From Patescibacteria group bacterium (GTDB lineage Bacteria > Patescibacteriota > Minisyncoccia > Moranbacterales > UBA1568): 14,418 bases of DNA. The stretch is from NCBI GenBank assembly GCA_030917745.1, contig JAUPUC010000075.1, positions 1 through 14,418 on the forward strand, given 5' to 3'. The notes under the pieces were generated by a model. That model ran no database searches, had not been told where the DNA came from, and was given only the letters and a program-made list of their open reading frames with translations. Shown here in pieces: positions 1 to 6,970 of this stretch. Both the position numbers and the translations under genes were made by a program. The first letter of the stretch is position 1. Each line of letters opens with the position of its first letter.

Positions 1-93
1 TTGTCCTGTGAAGATGAGGAGGCGGTACTGCAGCCATTGACCCTCCAGGAAGCTGGCTCGTCCGAAATTGACGGCCAGGAGGACAGAAAATAG
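1..93 (+). CDS. C-terminal end of an unidentified protein (partial)
   Basis: The first plus-strand frame is open from the window edge to a TAG at 91-93 and encodes 30 residues. The tail is polar and acidic (begins LSCEDEEAVL, ends GQEDRK) with no recognisable domain. The other two plus frames close early. A bidirectional hairpin terminator starts 18 nt after the stop, as expected for a gene converging on gltX. Thirty open codons can occur by chance, so the terminator spacing is the main support. A minus-strand start at position 37 is a competing reading. The rest of the gene lies outside the window and no function can be given. Confidence 0.4.
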   Translation: MSCEDEEAVLQPLTLQEAGSSEIDGQEDRK

Positions 94-110
94 CTGGCAG
101 AGAAATCTGC

Positions 111-146
111 AAAAAAGCCTTGAGGGTATTCCCACTCGGCTTTTTT
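111..146. terminator. Bidirectional intrinsic terminator between the left-edge frame and gltX
   Basis: AAAAAAGCC (111-119) pairs with GGCTTTTTT (138-146). An inner GGG/CCC pairing lies around a short TATT loop. Both strands end in a six-T run, so the hairpin can stop transcription from both sides. It lies 25 nt past the gltX stop codon. Confidence 0.8.
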
Positions 147-170
147 CATTTGCTTCTCGTATTTTTTCGA

Positions 171-1676
171 TTACTCTGTCGGAGATTTTCGTATCGCCAT
201 ATGGATACGCTCCAGAGTCATATCTTTTCCTAGTACCCAAGCACAATCAAAAGGAGATGGGGACCGCTGCGCTCCGGAGAGCGCGACACGCAAAGGCCAG
301 AGAAAATCCCCTCGCTTCTCTCCAGCGGCTTCCAGAAGAATCTTCTCGAGTTGAGAATGTTCATTCCAAAGAGACTCATCTGCATCAGTCAGTATTGTGA
401 GCGCCTGCTTGAGAGCGCTCCGTGCCGAATCGAGCGAGTTATCTTTCCAACGCAGCAGCTCATTATCATACTCAATATGTTGAGAAAAGAAAAAAGGATT
501 CTGTTCTCCAAATTCCGAGAGTTTGGCGAGACGGTCCTGTTCAATCGTCAGTACCCGTTTCAAGAAAATATCAGTTTGCATGAAATCCGGTGCCTGACGA
601 ATCAATTCTTTTTCGAAGAAATGACCTTCGCGGAGTTGTGCAAACAAAGTATCAATATCCATTCGCTTGATATATTCCGCATTCATCCAATCGAGCTTCT
701 TGATATCGAATACTGCCCCAGCTTTGTTCACTTTTTCCAGGTCAAACTTTTCCACCAATTCAGTAAGCGTAAATATTTCCTGTGTTTCCCCTTTACCCGG
801 ATTCCATCCAAGAAGTGCCACAAAATTAATCAGGGCTTCTTTGAGATATCCCTTCGCAAGATAATCCTCGACTGCAACATCTCCCTGCCGTTTTGAAAGC
901 TTTGATTTATCAGGATTCAAGAGAAGTGGTAAATGTCCAAATTCGGTAGCTTGCCATCCGAAAGCTTCGTAAATAAGTATATGCTTGGGAGTTGAAGGCA
1001 ACCATTCTTCACCACGAATAACATGGGTAATTTCCATGAGATGATCATCTACTACCACAGCCAGATGATATGTAGGGAATCCATCAGACTTGATAATCAC
1101 TTGGTCATCCATATCGCGAGTATGAAATCTCACGGTACCGCGGATGAGGTCGGTAAATTCGATATCACGATCATCCGGAATACGGAAGCGAATCACTGAA
1201 GCTTCACCGGAATTTTGTCTGGCTTCTACTTCCTCTTGAGATAGAGTGAGACAATGACGATCATAACGGGGGGCACGTTTGGCTGCTATCTGAATTTCAC
1301 GCATTTCCGTCAATCGATCGGCAGTACAAAAACAGTGATAGGCGAGTCCTCTACTCACAAGTTCATTTGCATATTTTTGATAGAGTGGCAATCGTTCAGA
1401 CTGGATATATGGACCATGATCTCCATGCTGCTCGCATATTCCTTCGCGAAGCGTCAATCCCTCATCACAGCGAAGACCAACGGTTTCAAGCACTGAAAGG
1501 AGCCCTTCGATAGCACCAGACACCAGACGTTTCTGATCAGTGTCCTCAATACGGAGTACGAAGTCCCCTCCCCGTTTTTTGGCGAAGAGATAACTATAAA
1601 GCGCCGTACGGAGTCCCCCGACGTGCAGAAAACCGGTTGGAGAAGGGGCAAAACGGGTGCGGATGTGATGGGTCAT
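171..1676 (-). CDS. gltX: Glutamyl-tRNA synthetase
   Basis: Cytoplasmic class I aminoacyl-tRNA synthetase that charges tRNA with glutamate. In 501 residues the HIGH-type signature is PSPTGFLHVGG (11-21), the zinc site is C115-x-C117 with Y138 and C142, and the KMSKS loop is KLSKR (259-263). The C-terminal anticodon-binding helical part is full length. The frame is open upstream to a TTG at 1751, but family alignment begins at MTHHIRTRF. A TTGATT-N17-GATAAT promoter lies inside the upstream stretch, so I chose ATG 1676. No Shine-Dalgarno precedes it. A small insertion (about 75-85, LREGICEQHGD) sits between the DEG and GPYIQSER motifs. Whether it is discriminating, or also charges tRNA-Gln for amidation by GatCAB, cannot be told from sequence alone. 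It appears monocistronic with its own promoter and terminator. Confidence 0.96.
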   Translation of the reverse strand: MTHHIRTRFAPSPTGFLHVGGLRTALYSYLFAKKRGGDFVLRIEDTDQKRLVSGAIEGLLSVLETVGLRCDEGLTLREGICEQHGDHGPYIQSERLPLYQKYANELVSRGLAYHCFCTADRLTEMREIQIAAKRAPRYDRHCLTLSQEEVEARQNSGEASVIRFRIPDDRDIEFTDLIRGTVRFHTRDMDDQVIIKSDGFPTYHLAVVVDDHLMEITHVIRGEEWLPSTPKHILIYEAFGWQATEFGHLPLLLNPDKSKLSKRQGDVAVEDYLAKGYLKEALINFVALLGWNPGKGETQEIFTLTELVEKFDLEKVNKAGAVFDIKKLDWMNAEYIKRMDIDTLFAQLREGHFFEKELIRQAPDFMQTDIFLKRVLTIEQDRLAKLSEFGEQNPFFFSQHIEYDNELLRWKDNSLDSARSALKQALTILTDADESLWNEHSQLEKILLEAAGEKRGDFLWPLRVALSGAQRSPSPFDCAWVLGKDMTLERIHMAIRKSPTE

Positions 1677-1712
1677 AATGAAGAAATCAGAGTAAGAGTC
1701 AGAAGTCACTAC

Positions 1713-1741
1713 ATTATCCCCCTTTTGAAGCCATAAATCAA
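1713..1741 (-). promoter_or_regulatory. Sigma-70-type promoter of gltX
   Basis: On the minus strand, -35 TTGATT (1736-1741), a 17-nt spacer and -10 GATAAT (1713-1718). The predicted start near 1706 leaves a leader of about 30 nt before ATG 1676 and excludes the longer TTG-initiated reading. The -35 is 3 bp from that of the divergent small-ORF promoter. Confidence 0.7.
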
Positions 1742-1744
1742 GTA

Positions 1745-1773
1745 TTGACAAATTGGTTATTTAAGAGTATACT
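1745..1773 (+). promoter_or_regulatory. Near-consensus sigma-70-type promoter of the small ORF
   Basis: TTGACA (1745-1750), a 17-nt spacer and TATACT (1768-1773) differ from consensus by one base. The predicted start is about 1779-1780, giving a leader of about 24 nt before ATG 1804. This is among the best promoters in the window, so the downstream transcript is probably abundant. Confidence 0.8.
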
Positions 1774-1803
1774 AAAAGGAATATTATTGGAAAGGAGTTC
1801 TAA

Positions 1804-1953
1804 ATGTTCAAGGGCATTGGTAGCCTCATCAAGAATGACATGGAGTGCGCCATGAGGAACGAGTCAGCAGCTAACTCGCCAATGGGGTGGATATTCATCC
1901 TGATGGGGAAAGGTATCTCAATCGTTATGAAAGGAGTAACTATGCTTCGATGA
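1804..1953 (+). CDS. Small Met-rich hydrophobic protein, 49 residues, unknown function
   Basis: ATG 1804 lies 6 nt after AGGAG (1793-1797, within AAAGGAG), the clearest ribosome binding site in the window, and behind a near-consensus promoter. The product begins MFKGIGSLIKND and ends MKGVTMLR. It has seven methionines in 49 residues, one Cys (C15), a net positive charge and a C-terminal half (27-48, around GWIFILMGKGISIVM) that could be an amphipathic or membrane-contacting helix. I recognise no family. A second AAAGGAG (1930-1936) stands 5 nt before an internal in-frame ATG (1942) that reads only Met-Leu-Arg before the TGA. The TGA is followed at once by ATG of the next frame. It is a real small gene or the translated leader of a structured RNA; the initiation signals favour translation. 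Confidence 0.6.
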   Translation: MFKGIGSLIKNDMECAMRNESAANSPMGWIFILMGKGISIVMKGVTMLR

Positions 1954-2058
1954 ATGAGTCGGGCATACCACCCGGCACAGGGAAAGAGGCTCGCGGCACC
2001 TCGCGCTCAAGGATCCTGGGAAGCAACGCTTCCGAAGTCTGAAAAAAAGACAACCTAA
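1954..2058 (+). CDS. Possible 34-residue frame directly after the small ORF (TGA-ATG)
   Basis: ATG 1954 abuts the TGA of the 49-residue ORF in the same frame and runs to TAA at 2056-2058. The product begins MSRAYHPAQGKRLAAP and is basic and polar. It has no adjacent ribosome binding site, so translation would need re-initiation, perhaps from the Met-Leu-Arg mini-ORF started by the AAAGGAG at 1930-1936, or readthrough of the UGA. The DNA also folds into several hairpins, so it may simply be untranslated 3' RNA. Function unknown. Confidence 0.25.
   Translation: MSRAYHPAQGKRLAAPRAQGSWEATLPKSEKKTT
1960..2051 (+). other. String of hairpins in the small-ORF transcript
   Basis: Three short stems are visible: CGGG/CCCG (1960-1963 with 1971-1974), GGAAGC-AAC-GCTTCC (2019-2033, perfect 6 bp) and GTCT/AGAC (2037-2040 with 2048-2051). 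CTCGCG occurs twice (1990-1995, 2000-2005). The motifs of tmRNA, SRP RNA, RNase P RNA and 6S RNA that I know are not present. It may be a structured 3' UTR or an unrecognised small RNA. Confidence 0.35.
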
Positions 2059-2064
2059 GCAACC

Positions 2065-2091
2065 AGGGCAACCCTCACCGGCTGCCCTTTT
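2065..2091 (+). terminator. Terminator of the small-ORF transcript
   Basis: AGGGCA (2065-2070) pairs with TGCCCT (2083-2088). A mismatch is followed by an inner CC/GG pair and a CTCACC loop. Only a short T run follows (TTTTC). The T run overlaps the stop codon of the convergent glycosyltransferase gene at 2091-2093. Confidence 0.55.
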
Positions 2092-2813
2092 CATTTATTC
2101 AACATACTTCTCCAGAGAAAAACAATCGTGGCACTCCAGATTCTCCCGAAACGTTTTGGTTGTTGTATGAGCCGCCACAACCATTCAAGACCCACTGCAC
2201 GCAGACAATGGGGAGCTCGAACAATTTTTCCAGTAAGATAGTCAAAGCTTCCTCCTACTCCCATTGCCAGCCGAATGCTCCCGGGATTTTCACGGAAACT
2301 TTCGACAAAATACTCCTGCTCAGGAGCGCCAAAATTACAAAACAGTATGTTTGCGCGCGAAGCATGAATGTCCGCAATCACATCATTTTTGAGTGAATCC
2401 AGATGCTTCACATCGATATCTCTCCCCTCTACAGTGAGGCGTGGATACTGTATTTTGAGAGCTGCCCTGATTTCTCCGTATGATGACAGTCCGTCTTTTC
2501 TGACGGCCACAAAAACTGAATCGCCATTTTTTTCCGCGGAGCCAAGCAATACTTCCATCAAATCAGCTCCCGGGAAGCGCGTAAGTTGTGTACGAGACAA
2601 CCATCCAACTATGACGATGCCAAATCCATCAATAACTCGGTAATCCGCTTGATTGAGGCAAGAGAAAAACTGCTGATCTTCATTGGCGAGAAGAAGAAAT
2701 TCCGGATTTACGGTTGCAATTCTCTGAAAACTGGTACCGGAAAGCCAAGCGAGGAAACGCTTGAGTGCATCATCGCGAGAAAGATTATCGAGAGTAATAC
2801 CAAAGAGTTGCAT
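2091..2813 (-). CDS. WecG/TagA/CpsF-family glycosyltransferase (GT26)
   Basis: Members of this family transfer N-acetyl-mannosamine or its uronic acid from UDP to lipid-linked GlcNAc at the inner membrane face, for teichoic-acid linkage units or surface polysaccharides. The 240 residues carry the family hallmarks: TVNPEFLLLA (34-43), D62 in VIDGFGIV (the position of the proposed catalytic Asp), RFPGADL (79-85), GAPEQEYF (162-169) and GVGGSFDYLTGKIVRAP (185-201), then a hydrophobic C-terminal helix. The length is typical. ATG 2813 has no clear Shine-Dalgarno. It lies 51 bp downstream of thpR on the same strand, so the two may share a transcript. No other cell-envelope gene adjoins it, so acceptor and donor cannot be inferred. 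The TGA at 2091-2093 overlaps the opposing terminator. Confidence 0.9.
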   Translation of the reverse strand: MQLFGITLDNLSRDDALKRFLAWLSGTSFQRIATVNPEFLLLANEDQQFFSCLNQADYRVIDGFGIVIVGWLSRTQLTRFPGADLMEVLLGSAEKNGDSVFVAVRKDGLSSYGEIRAALKIQYPRLTVEGRDIDVKHLDSLKNDVIADIHASRANILFCNFGAPEQEYFVESFRENPGSIRLAMGVGGSFDYLTGKIVRAPHCLRAVGLEWLWRLIQQPKRFGRIWSATIVFLWRSMLNK

Positions 2814-2864
2814 GCGATACTCTGAGTATGGATTATCAAACGATAGGAAAGCCGTGTGGGATAG

Positions 2865-3419
2865 TTAGCATGAAGCGAGCGGCACAGACTCCAGGGGGCT
2901 GTATTTTCGCTCGCCATCTTCCATAATGCTTTCATACACCACAATCGTTTCTACTGGCTCGACTAAATGGACATTTTTTTCCACTTCCGGTTTCACTTCA
3001 AGTTTACGAAAGGCAGATTTTTTGATACGAGCGAGAGTAATGTGAGGACGATACACTTTTGGTTCAGAAAGAACTGCGAAAGAAAGCTCTCGTTTGATTG
3101 CTGTTACCAAATCACGCAAAGCATCACTTGGTTCACCGGCCAACCACACCATCTTGGGATCATCAGGACTCGGTACAAAACGAATTCCCGAAAAAGTAAT
3201 TTCAAAGGAATCCTCAGCCTCACAGAGTCTCCGCACACTTTCGCATATTTCTGGGACCATAGATTCTGGAATGAATCCCAGAAAAAACAGAGTCACATGA
3301 AGATTTTCCTTCACCGTCTTGAGAAAAACCTCCTCCGGCCATGATGACATTTCTCGCGCCAATCGGGACGCCAGTGCAGAAGAAAGAGGAATTCCGACAA
3401 AAAGTCTTCTTTGGAGCAT
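2865..3419 (-). CDS. thpR: RNA 2',3'-cyclic phosphodiesterase (2'-5' RNA ligase family)
   Basis: A 2H phosphoesterase of the LigT/ThpR family. Known members open 2',3'-cyclic phosphate ends of RNA and in vitro join tRNA halves by 2'-5' bonds. Both catalytic HxTx motifs are present in 184 residues: HVTL (41-44) and HITL (126-129), in the usual contexts ENLHVTLFFLG and YRPHITLARIK. The frame extends upstream to TTG 3452, but the family begins at about M-x-x-R-LFVGI, so ATG 3419 is chosen. No Shine-Dalgarno is seen at either start. It faces away from priA across a gap of about 130 bp. The physiological substrate in bacteria is uncertain. Confidence 0.93.
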   Translation of the reverse strand: MLQRRLFVGIPLSSALASRLAREMSSWPEEVFLKTVKENLHVTLFFLGFIPESMVPEICESVRRLCEAEDSFEITFSGIRFVPSPDDPKMVWLAGEPSDALRDLVTAIKRELSFAVLSEPKVYRPHITLARIKKSAFRKLEVKPEVEKNVHLVEPVETIVVYESIMEDGERKYSPLESVPLASC

Positions 3420-3510
3420 ACGTATAGAAGAATCGTAGCTTAAAAAAGCCAAAAACGCAAGTTACACCAGCCACTGACGCTTCAGGGAGACATACAGAAA
3501 AGAAGAATCT

Positions 3511-3519
3511 TGGTACAAT
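3511..3519 (+). promoter_or_regulatory. Extended -10 promoter of the priA operon
   Basis: TGG-TACAAT (TGG 3511-3513, -10 at 3514-3519) fits an extended -10 element. No good -35 is seen at the proper distance. The predicted start near 3526 gives a leader of about 22 nt before ATG 3548. Confidence 0.5.
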
Positions 3520-3547
3520 GCACTCACTATCCTTCTGAATCCATTCT

Positions 3548-5491
3548 ATGCCCGATACTGTCTTGTACCGTCTTGAAGTGGCACCACTCACCATACTTCC
3601 GCTCAAACGATCACCTCTTTTCTCATACTCTTCACGAATCGAACTTCCAGTTGGTGCCATTGTCTCTGTGCCATTCGGGAAACAGAAACTCCGCGGAGTT
3701 GTTTTTGAGTGTACCGTATTCAAAACGCGCCCCGCCTCTTGGATCAAGGAAATAACGTCTGTCCTTACCCGGAACGGTCTCACGGAAAAACAGATACTCT
3801 TAGCGCAAGAGATGAGCCGAGAATATTTTACTCCTCTTGGTAAAACGCTCGTGCATTTCCTCTCCGATGGGATACCATCCGAACTCTCTCCGGCATCAAG
3901 TGATCGCTCACCATCATCACACCTCCCCCCATCTTCTCAATGGCAAAAAGTCCTCGCTCAACTCCTCAAAGATGGAAGGCAGTTCCTCTCCATCCATCCG
4001 CGTGATCGCGCATTAGTAATCGCTCTTCTTATAGAAAAGCTCCAAAAGAAGAAATCAACATCAAAACAATCGATCCTTATTCTCGTTCCGGAAATAATTG
4101 GCGCGGAACTCCTTGCGTCTACTCTCTCTGATTTCGGAATAGAACATACGCTCATTACGAGTTCCCTCACACGGAAGAACTTTTTGATCGCATGGAACAA
4201 GGCTCGTGTTCCTGGCAATGTGTTCATCGGAACTCGCCAGGCGCTTTTTGCTCCTTTCGTGAATTTGAAAACCATTCTCATGCTTGATGCCGATGATGAC
4301 TCGTACAAACAATGGGATATGAGTCCTCGCTATGATGGCCGTCGCGTGGTGCTGATGCTCACCAACCTCTTTCATGCTCACCTCATATCCATTTCTTCCT
4401 TTCTTGATACGGCGCAGACTTATGATAAAGATGTATCCAAACTTTCGCATACTGACCTGGTATCAGCCCTCCCACTTGCACCGCTCAATATCATCAATCT
4501 TCGGCTCGAACGTTATCGGAAAAATTATTCTCCTCTCTCAGTTGAGTCCCGAGAACATATCGCCCATGCTCTCGTACGCAAGGAAAAGGTCTTTCTTATC
4601 GCCAATCAATCTGGTTATTCAAAAATTACCGTCTGTGAAAGCTGTAAGAAAATCTTCCGATGCCCGAAATGTCAAGCGATTCTCCATCCAGAAAAATCAG
4701 GTTCCTTTTCATGCGCGATGTGTACATACAGATCGCCGCTCTTCCCAAGCTGTTTCGAATGTGGGCATCTTGGATTCAAGCAAATCGGCTTCGGAACGGA
4801 GCGCATTGAAAGAGAAATGAAAAAATTATTCCCCTACGCTCGAGTAGGTCGTATCGACAAGAATACCCTTGAGAAAAGAACTGCCAGGGAACAGTTGATT
4901 GCACACCACATCACAGATGAGGGAGATATCATTATTGGTGTTCCCTCACTTCTCAATATCCTTGGTGATGACAAAATCCAGACTATCGTGTTCATTGATG
5001 CGGATTCGATGCTGACTTGGAGCGATTTTCGCACTGACGAACGCTTCGCTCTTCGTGTCTTTCGTGCACGATTATTGGCCGGTCTCAACGGGAAAGTCTT
5101 TCTTGAAACGTTTCAGCCGGAAAACATCTTTCTCAAAAAACTCGCAACAGAGACCTATGAAGATATCGAACGGGCACAGAGAGAAGACCGCAGAATTCTT
5201 TCGTATCCACCATTCTCAAGACTGCTCACTCTTGAAATATCCCGAGACACACGTGCACAGGCCGACAAAACAGCAAAAAAGCTTGAGGAAAGCCTTCGAG
5301 CATTGCCAAAAAGTGAAAAATGGCGTATTTTCATACAGCAAGCATCAGAACGGTATTTCAGAGGAAAATATACAGCCCATATTCTCCTTCGCATCCAAGA
5401 TGACATTCTCCCCCCACTCCTTTTAGATTGGCTTTCAACACTTCCAAAGGACACTTTCGTTGACCGTGACCCCCTATCGATTCACGTATGA
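3548..5491 (+). CDS. priA: PriA-like primosomal protein N' with degenerate helicase motifs
   Basis: PriA restarts replication by recognising abandoned forks and reloading the replicative helicase. This 647-residue protein (E. coli PriA is about 730) keeps the family layout: an N-terminal fork-binding part (1-105), a helicase core interrupted by zinc-binding segments, and a C-terminal domain (about 545-647, with LSYPPFSRL). Eight cysteines pair as C363/C366, C372/C375, C389/C392 and C402/C405. The ATPase motifs have decayed: the Walker A site (GVTGSGKT in active enzymes) falls near IHPRDRAL (149-156), DEEH has become DADD (247-250, before DSYKQ), and motif VI GRAGR is replaced by FRARLLAG (505-512) after DFRTDERF. 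The frame is uninterrupted, so this is not a sequencing break. It probably binds forks without unwinding. ATG 3548 has no Shine-Dalgarno. Its TGA overlaps the def start (ATGA). Confidence 0.9.
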   Translation: MPDTVLYRLEVAPLTILPLKRSPLFSYSSRIELPVGAIVSVPFGKQKLRGVVFECTVFKTRPASWIKEITSVLTRNGLTEKQILLAQEMSREYFTPLGKTLVHFLSDGIPSELSPASSDRSPSSHLPPSSQWQKVLAQLLKDGRQFLSIHPRDRALVIALLIEKLQKKKSTSKQSILILVPEIIGAELLASTLSDFGIEHTLITSSLTRKNFLIAWNKARVPGNVFIGTRQALFAPFVNLKTILMLDADDDSYKQWDMSPRYDGRRVVLMLTNLFHAHLISISSFLDTAQTYDKDVSKLSHTDLVSALPLAPLNIINLRLERYRKNYSPLSVESREHIAHALVRKEKVFLIANQSGYSKITVCESCKKIFRCPKCQAILHPEKSGSFSCAMCTYRSPLFPSCFECGHLGFKQIGFGTERIEREMKKLFPYARVGRIDKNTLEKRTAREQLIAHHITDEGDIIIGVPSLLNILGDDKIQTIVFIDADSMLTWSDFRTDERFALRVFRARLLAGLNGKVFLETFQPENIFLKKLATETYEDIERAQREDRRILSYPPFSRLLTLEISRDTRAQADKTAKKLEESLRALPKSEKWRIFIQQASERYFRGKYTAHILLRIQDDILPPLLLDWLSTLPKDTFVDRDPLSIHV

Positions 5492-5979
5492 ATACACTCA
5501 CATTAGTTACCGGTGCTCACGCAGAAGTTCTGAACCGCAAGGCTCTCCCTATAGCCCTGCCTTTTTCTGATACCCTTTGTTCCTTGCTCGACGAGATGGT
5601 AGAAAAAATGCGAAAGGAAAAAGGAATTGGACTTGCGGCGCCACAAGTCGGTATATCTCAAAGGATGTGCGTCATTGAACTTGATGGTGTGGTCAGTAAA
5701 TATATCAACCCAGAAATTACCAGCCGATCACAAGAGAAAATCTTCTTTGAGGAAGGCTGCTTGAGTCTCCCTGGGGAGTTTTTTCCTATTGAACGCCACG
5801 AGGAAATCACCCTCAAATACTGGAATGAAAAAGGTCTCCCAAAACGTATTCGGGCGCGCGGCCTGCTCGCCATCGTTCTGCAGCATGAAATAGACCATCT
5901 TGATGGTATACTGATATGTAAGCGTTATCAAAGACAAAAAAGTAAAGAAGGGAAAATCTATGGACGAATCGTTGAGTAA
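5488..5979 (+). CDS. def: Peptide deformylase
   Basis: Metalloenzyme that removes the formyl group from the N-terminal methionine of new proteins at the ribosome. All three signatures are intact in 163 residues: GIGLAAPQ (46-53), EGCLS (89-93, metal ligand C91) and HEIDH (133-137, ligands H133 and H137, catalytic E134). Length and spacing are normal. ATG 5488 overlaps the priA stop by 4 nt (ATGA), so translation is probably coupled. Its last 20 nt overlap the start of fmt. The basic C-terminal tail (KRYQRQKSKEGK) may help ribosome contact, but that is conjecture. Confidence 0.97.
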   Translation: MNTLTLVTGAHAEVLNRKALPIALPFSDTLCSLLDEMVEKMRKEKGIGLAAPQVGISQRMCVIELDGVVSKYINPEITSRSQEKIFFEEGCLSLPGEFFPIERHEEITLKYWNEKGLPKRIRARGLLAIVLQHEIDHLDGILICKRYQRQKSKEGKIYGRIVE

Positions 5980-6967
5980 CGAAAGTGTACCCGTTGCCAT
6001 TCACGTGCAGGAGAAAGTACCAAAAGTACGTATTGTGTTCATGGGAACACCTCAGTTTGCCGCGACTCTCCTTGAGAGTCTTATTGATCATCACTATCAA
6101 ATCGTCGGTGTAGTCTCGCAAACAGATAAGGCGACGGGTCGAGACAAAAAACTCCAACCGAGTCCAGTCAAAAAGCTCGCTCTGCAGTACAGTCTTCCTC
6201 TGCTCCAACCAAACAAACTGGATGCAACAGCACATTCGGATCTGAAACTCTGGAAACCGGATTTAATTATCGTGGCTGCGTACGGGAAAATTCTGCCAAA
6301 AAATATACTCTCACTTCCTGGGTTTGGGTGCGTCAATGTCCATGCTTCATTACTCCCAAAATGGCGAGGCGCTTCACCGATACACAATGCTTTGCTCGCT
6401 GGGGAAACCGAAACAGGTATCACGCTCATGCTGATGGATGAAGGTGTTGATACGGGAGATATTATCGCCATTGAAAGAACAGACATCGATGCCAATGAAA
6501 CCAGGGCGGACCTCGAAACAAGACTGGCAACGATTGGTGCCGAACTCCTTTCCCATACTCTCGCGTCATTCATCGAAAGAAAAATTACCCCAACCAAACA
6601 AGACTCTGAGGGGGCGACACTTTGTCAGCTTATCGATCGTGAAGATGGGCATATCTTTTGGGATGATGATTCGCAATCTCTCTACAATCGTTACCGGGCC
6701 CTCACGCCGTGGCCAGGTATTTTCACGTTCTGGAAAAACAAGGATACAATACAACGACTCAAGCTGCACGCTGTCTCTCATATCAAGCAGCCGCCTCAAA
6801 TCAAGCATGCTCTTGGAGAAGTCTTTGAAATTGGAGAATCCATAGGTGTGCAAACCGGAACGGGCATACTCCTCCTCGAAGAAGTCCAGCTTGAAGGCAA
6901 GGAACGAACTGATATACAAACATTCATTCGTGGGTATCGAAATTTTGTTGGAAGTATCCTTCAATAG
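5960..6967 (+). CDS. fmt: Methionyl-tRNA formyltransferase
   Basis: Transfers a formyl group from 10-formyl-tetrahydrofolate to Met-tRNA(fMet), the step that Def later reverses on the protein. The 335 residues hold an N-terminal Rossmann domain with IVFMGTPQFA (25-34), NVHASLLPKWRGASPI (126-141, catalytic N126 and H128) and D164 in EGVDTGD. The C-terminal OB-like tRNA-binding domain follows (about 230-330, with ALTPWPG). Most homologues begin about at residue 23, so this start adds some 22 residues. I kept ATG 5960 because AGAAGG stands about 8 nt upstream inside def. A GTG at residue 16 is possible but has no ribosome binding site. It is the third gene of the priA-def-fmt operon. Confidence 0.96.
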   Translation: MDESLSNESVPVAIHVQEKVPKVRIVFMGTPQFAATLLESLIDHHYQIVGVVSQTDKATGRDKKLQPSPVKKLALQYSLPLLQPNKLDATAHSDLKLWKPDLIIVAAYGKILPKNILSLPGFGCVNVHASLLPKWRGASPIHNALLAGETETGITLMLMDEGVDTGDIIAIERTDIDANETRADLETRLATIGAELLSHTLASFIERKITPTKQDSEGATLCQLIDREDGHIFWDDDSQSLYNRYRALTPWPGIFTFWKNKDTIQRLKLHAVSHIKQPPQIKHALGEVFEIGESIGVQTGTGILLLEEVQLEGKERTDIQTFIRGYRNFVGSILQ

Positions 6968-6970
6968 TAT

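Noticed and set aside
1-37. Minus-strand start at 37 (ATG with GGAGG four bases upstream) running off the left edge
   Set aside because: Only 12 codons are visible and no good promoter lies between the terminator and this start. The plus-strand stop at 93, 18 nt before the terminator, fits at least as well. It remains an alternative.
1804-2058. One 83-codon gene with UGA read as Gly (code 25) or as Sec
   Set aside because: UGA is the normal terminal stop of priA, alaS, the WecG/TagA-family gene and the 685-residue gene, so genome-wide recoding is excluded. I saw no selenocysteine insertion element after the UGA, though programmed readthrough cannot be ruled out.
1776-2091. tmRNA, SRP RNA, RNase P RNA or 6S RNA
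   Set aside because: No tRNA-like T arm or CCA end, no SRP GGAAGCAGCC-type loop, no RNase P GAGGAAAGTC core, and the transcript ends do not pair as in 6S RNA.
3220-3783. 187-codon minus-strand frame across thpR and priA
   Set aside because: It overlaps two well-supported genes in other frames, has low-complexity Arg/Ser/Thr composition and no recognisable domain.
3548-5491. Sequencing frameshift as the cause of missing PriA motifs
   Set aside because: The frame is continuous, the flanking residues align in place, and three separate motifs are altered, which needs substitutions rather than a shift.
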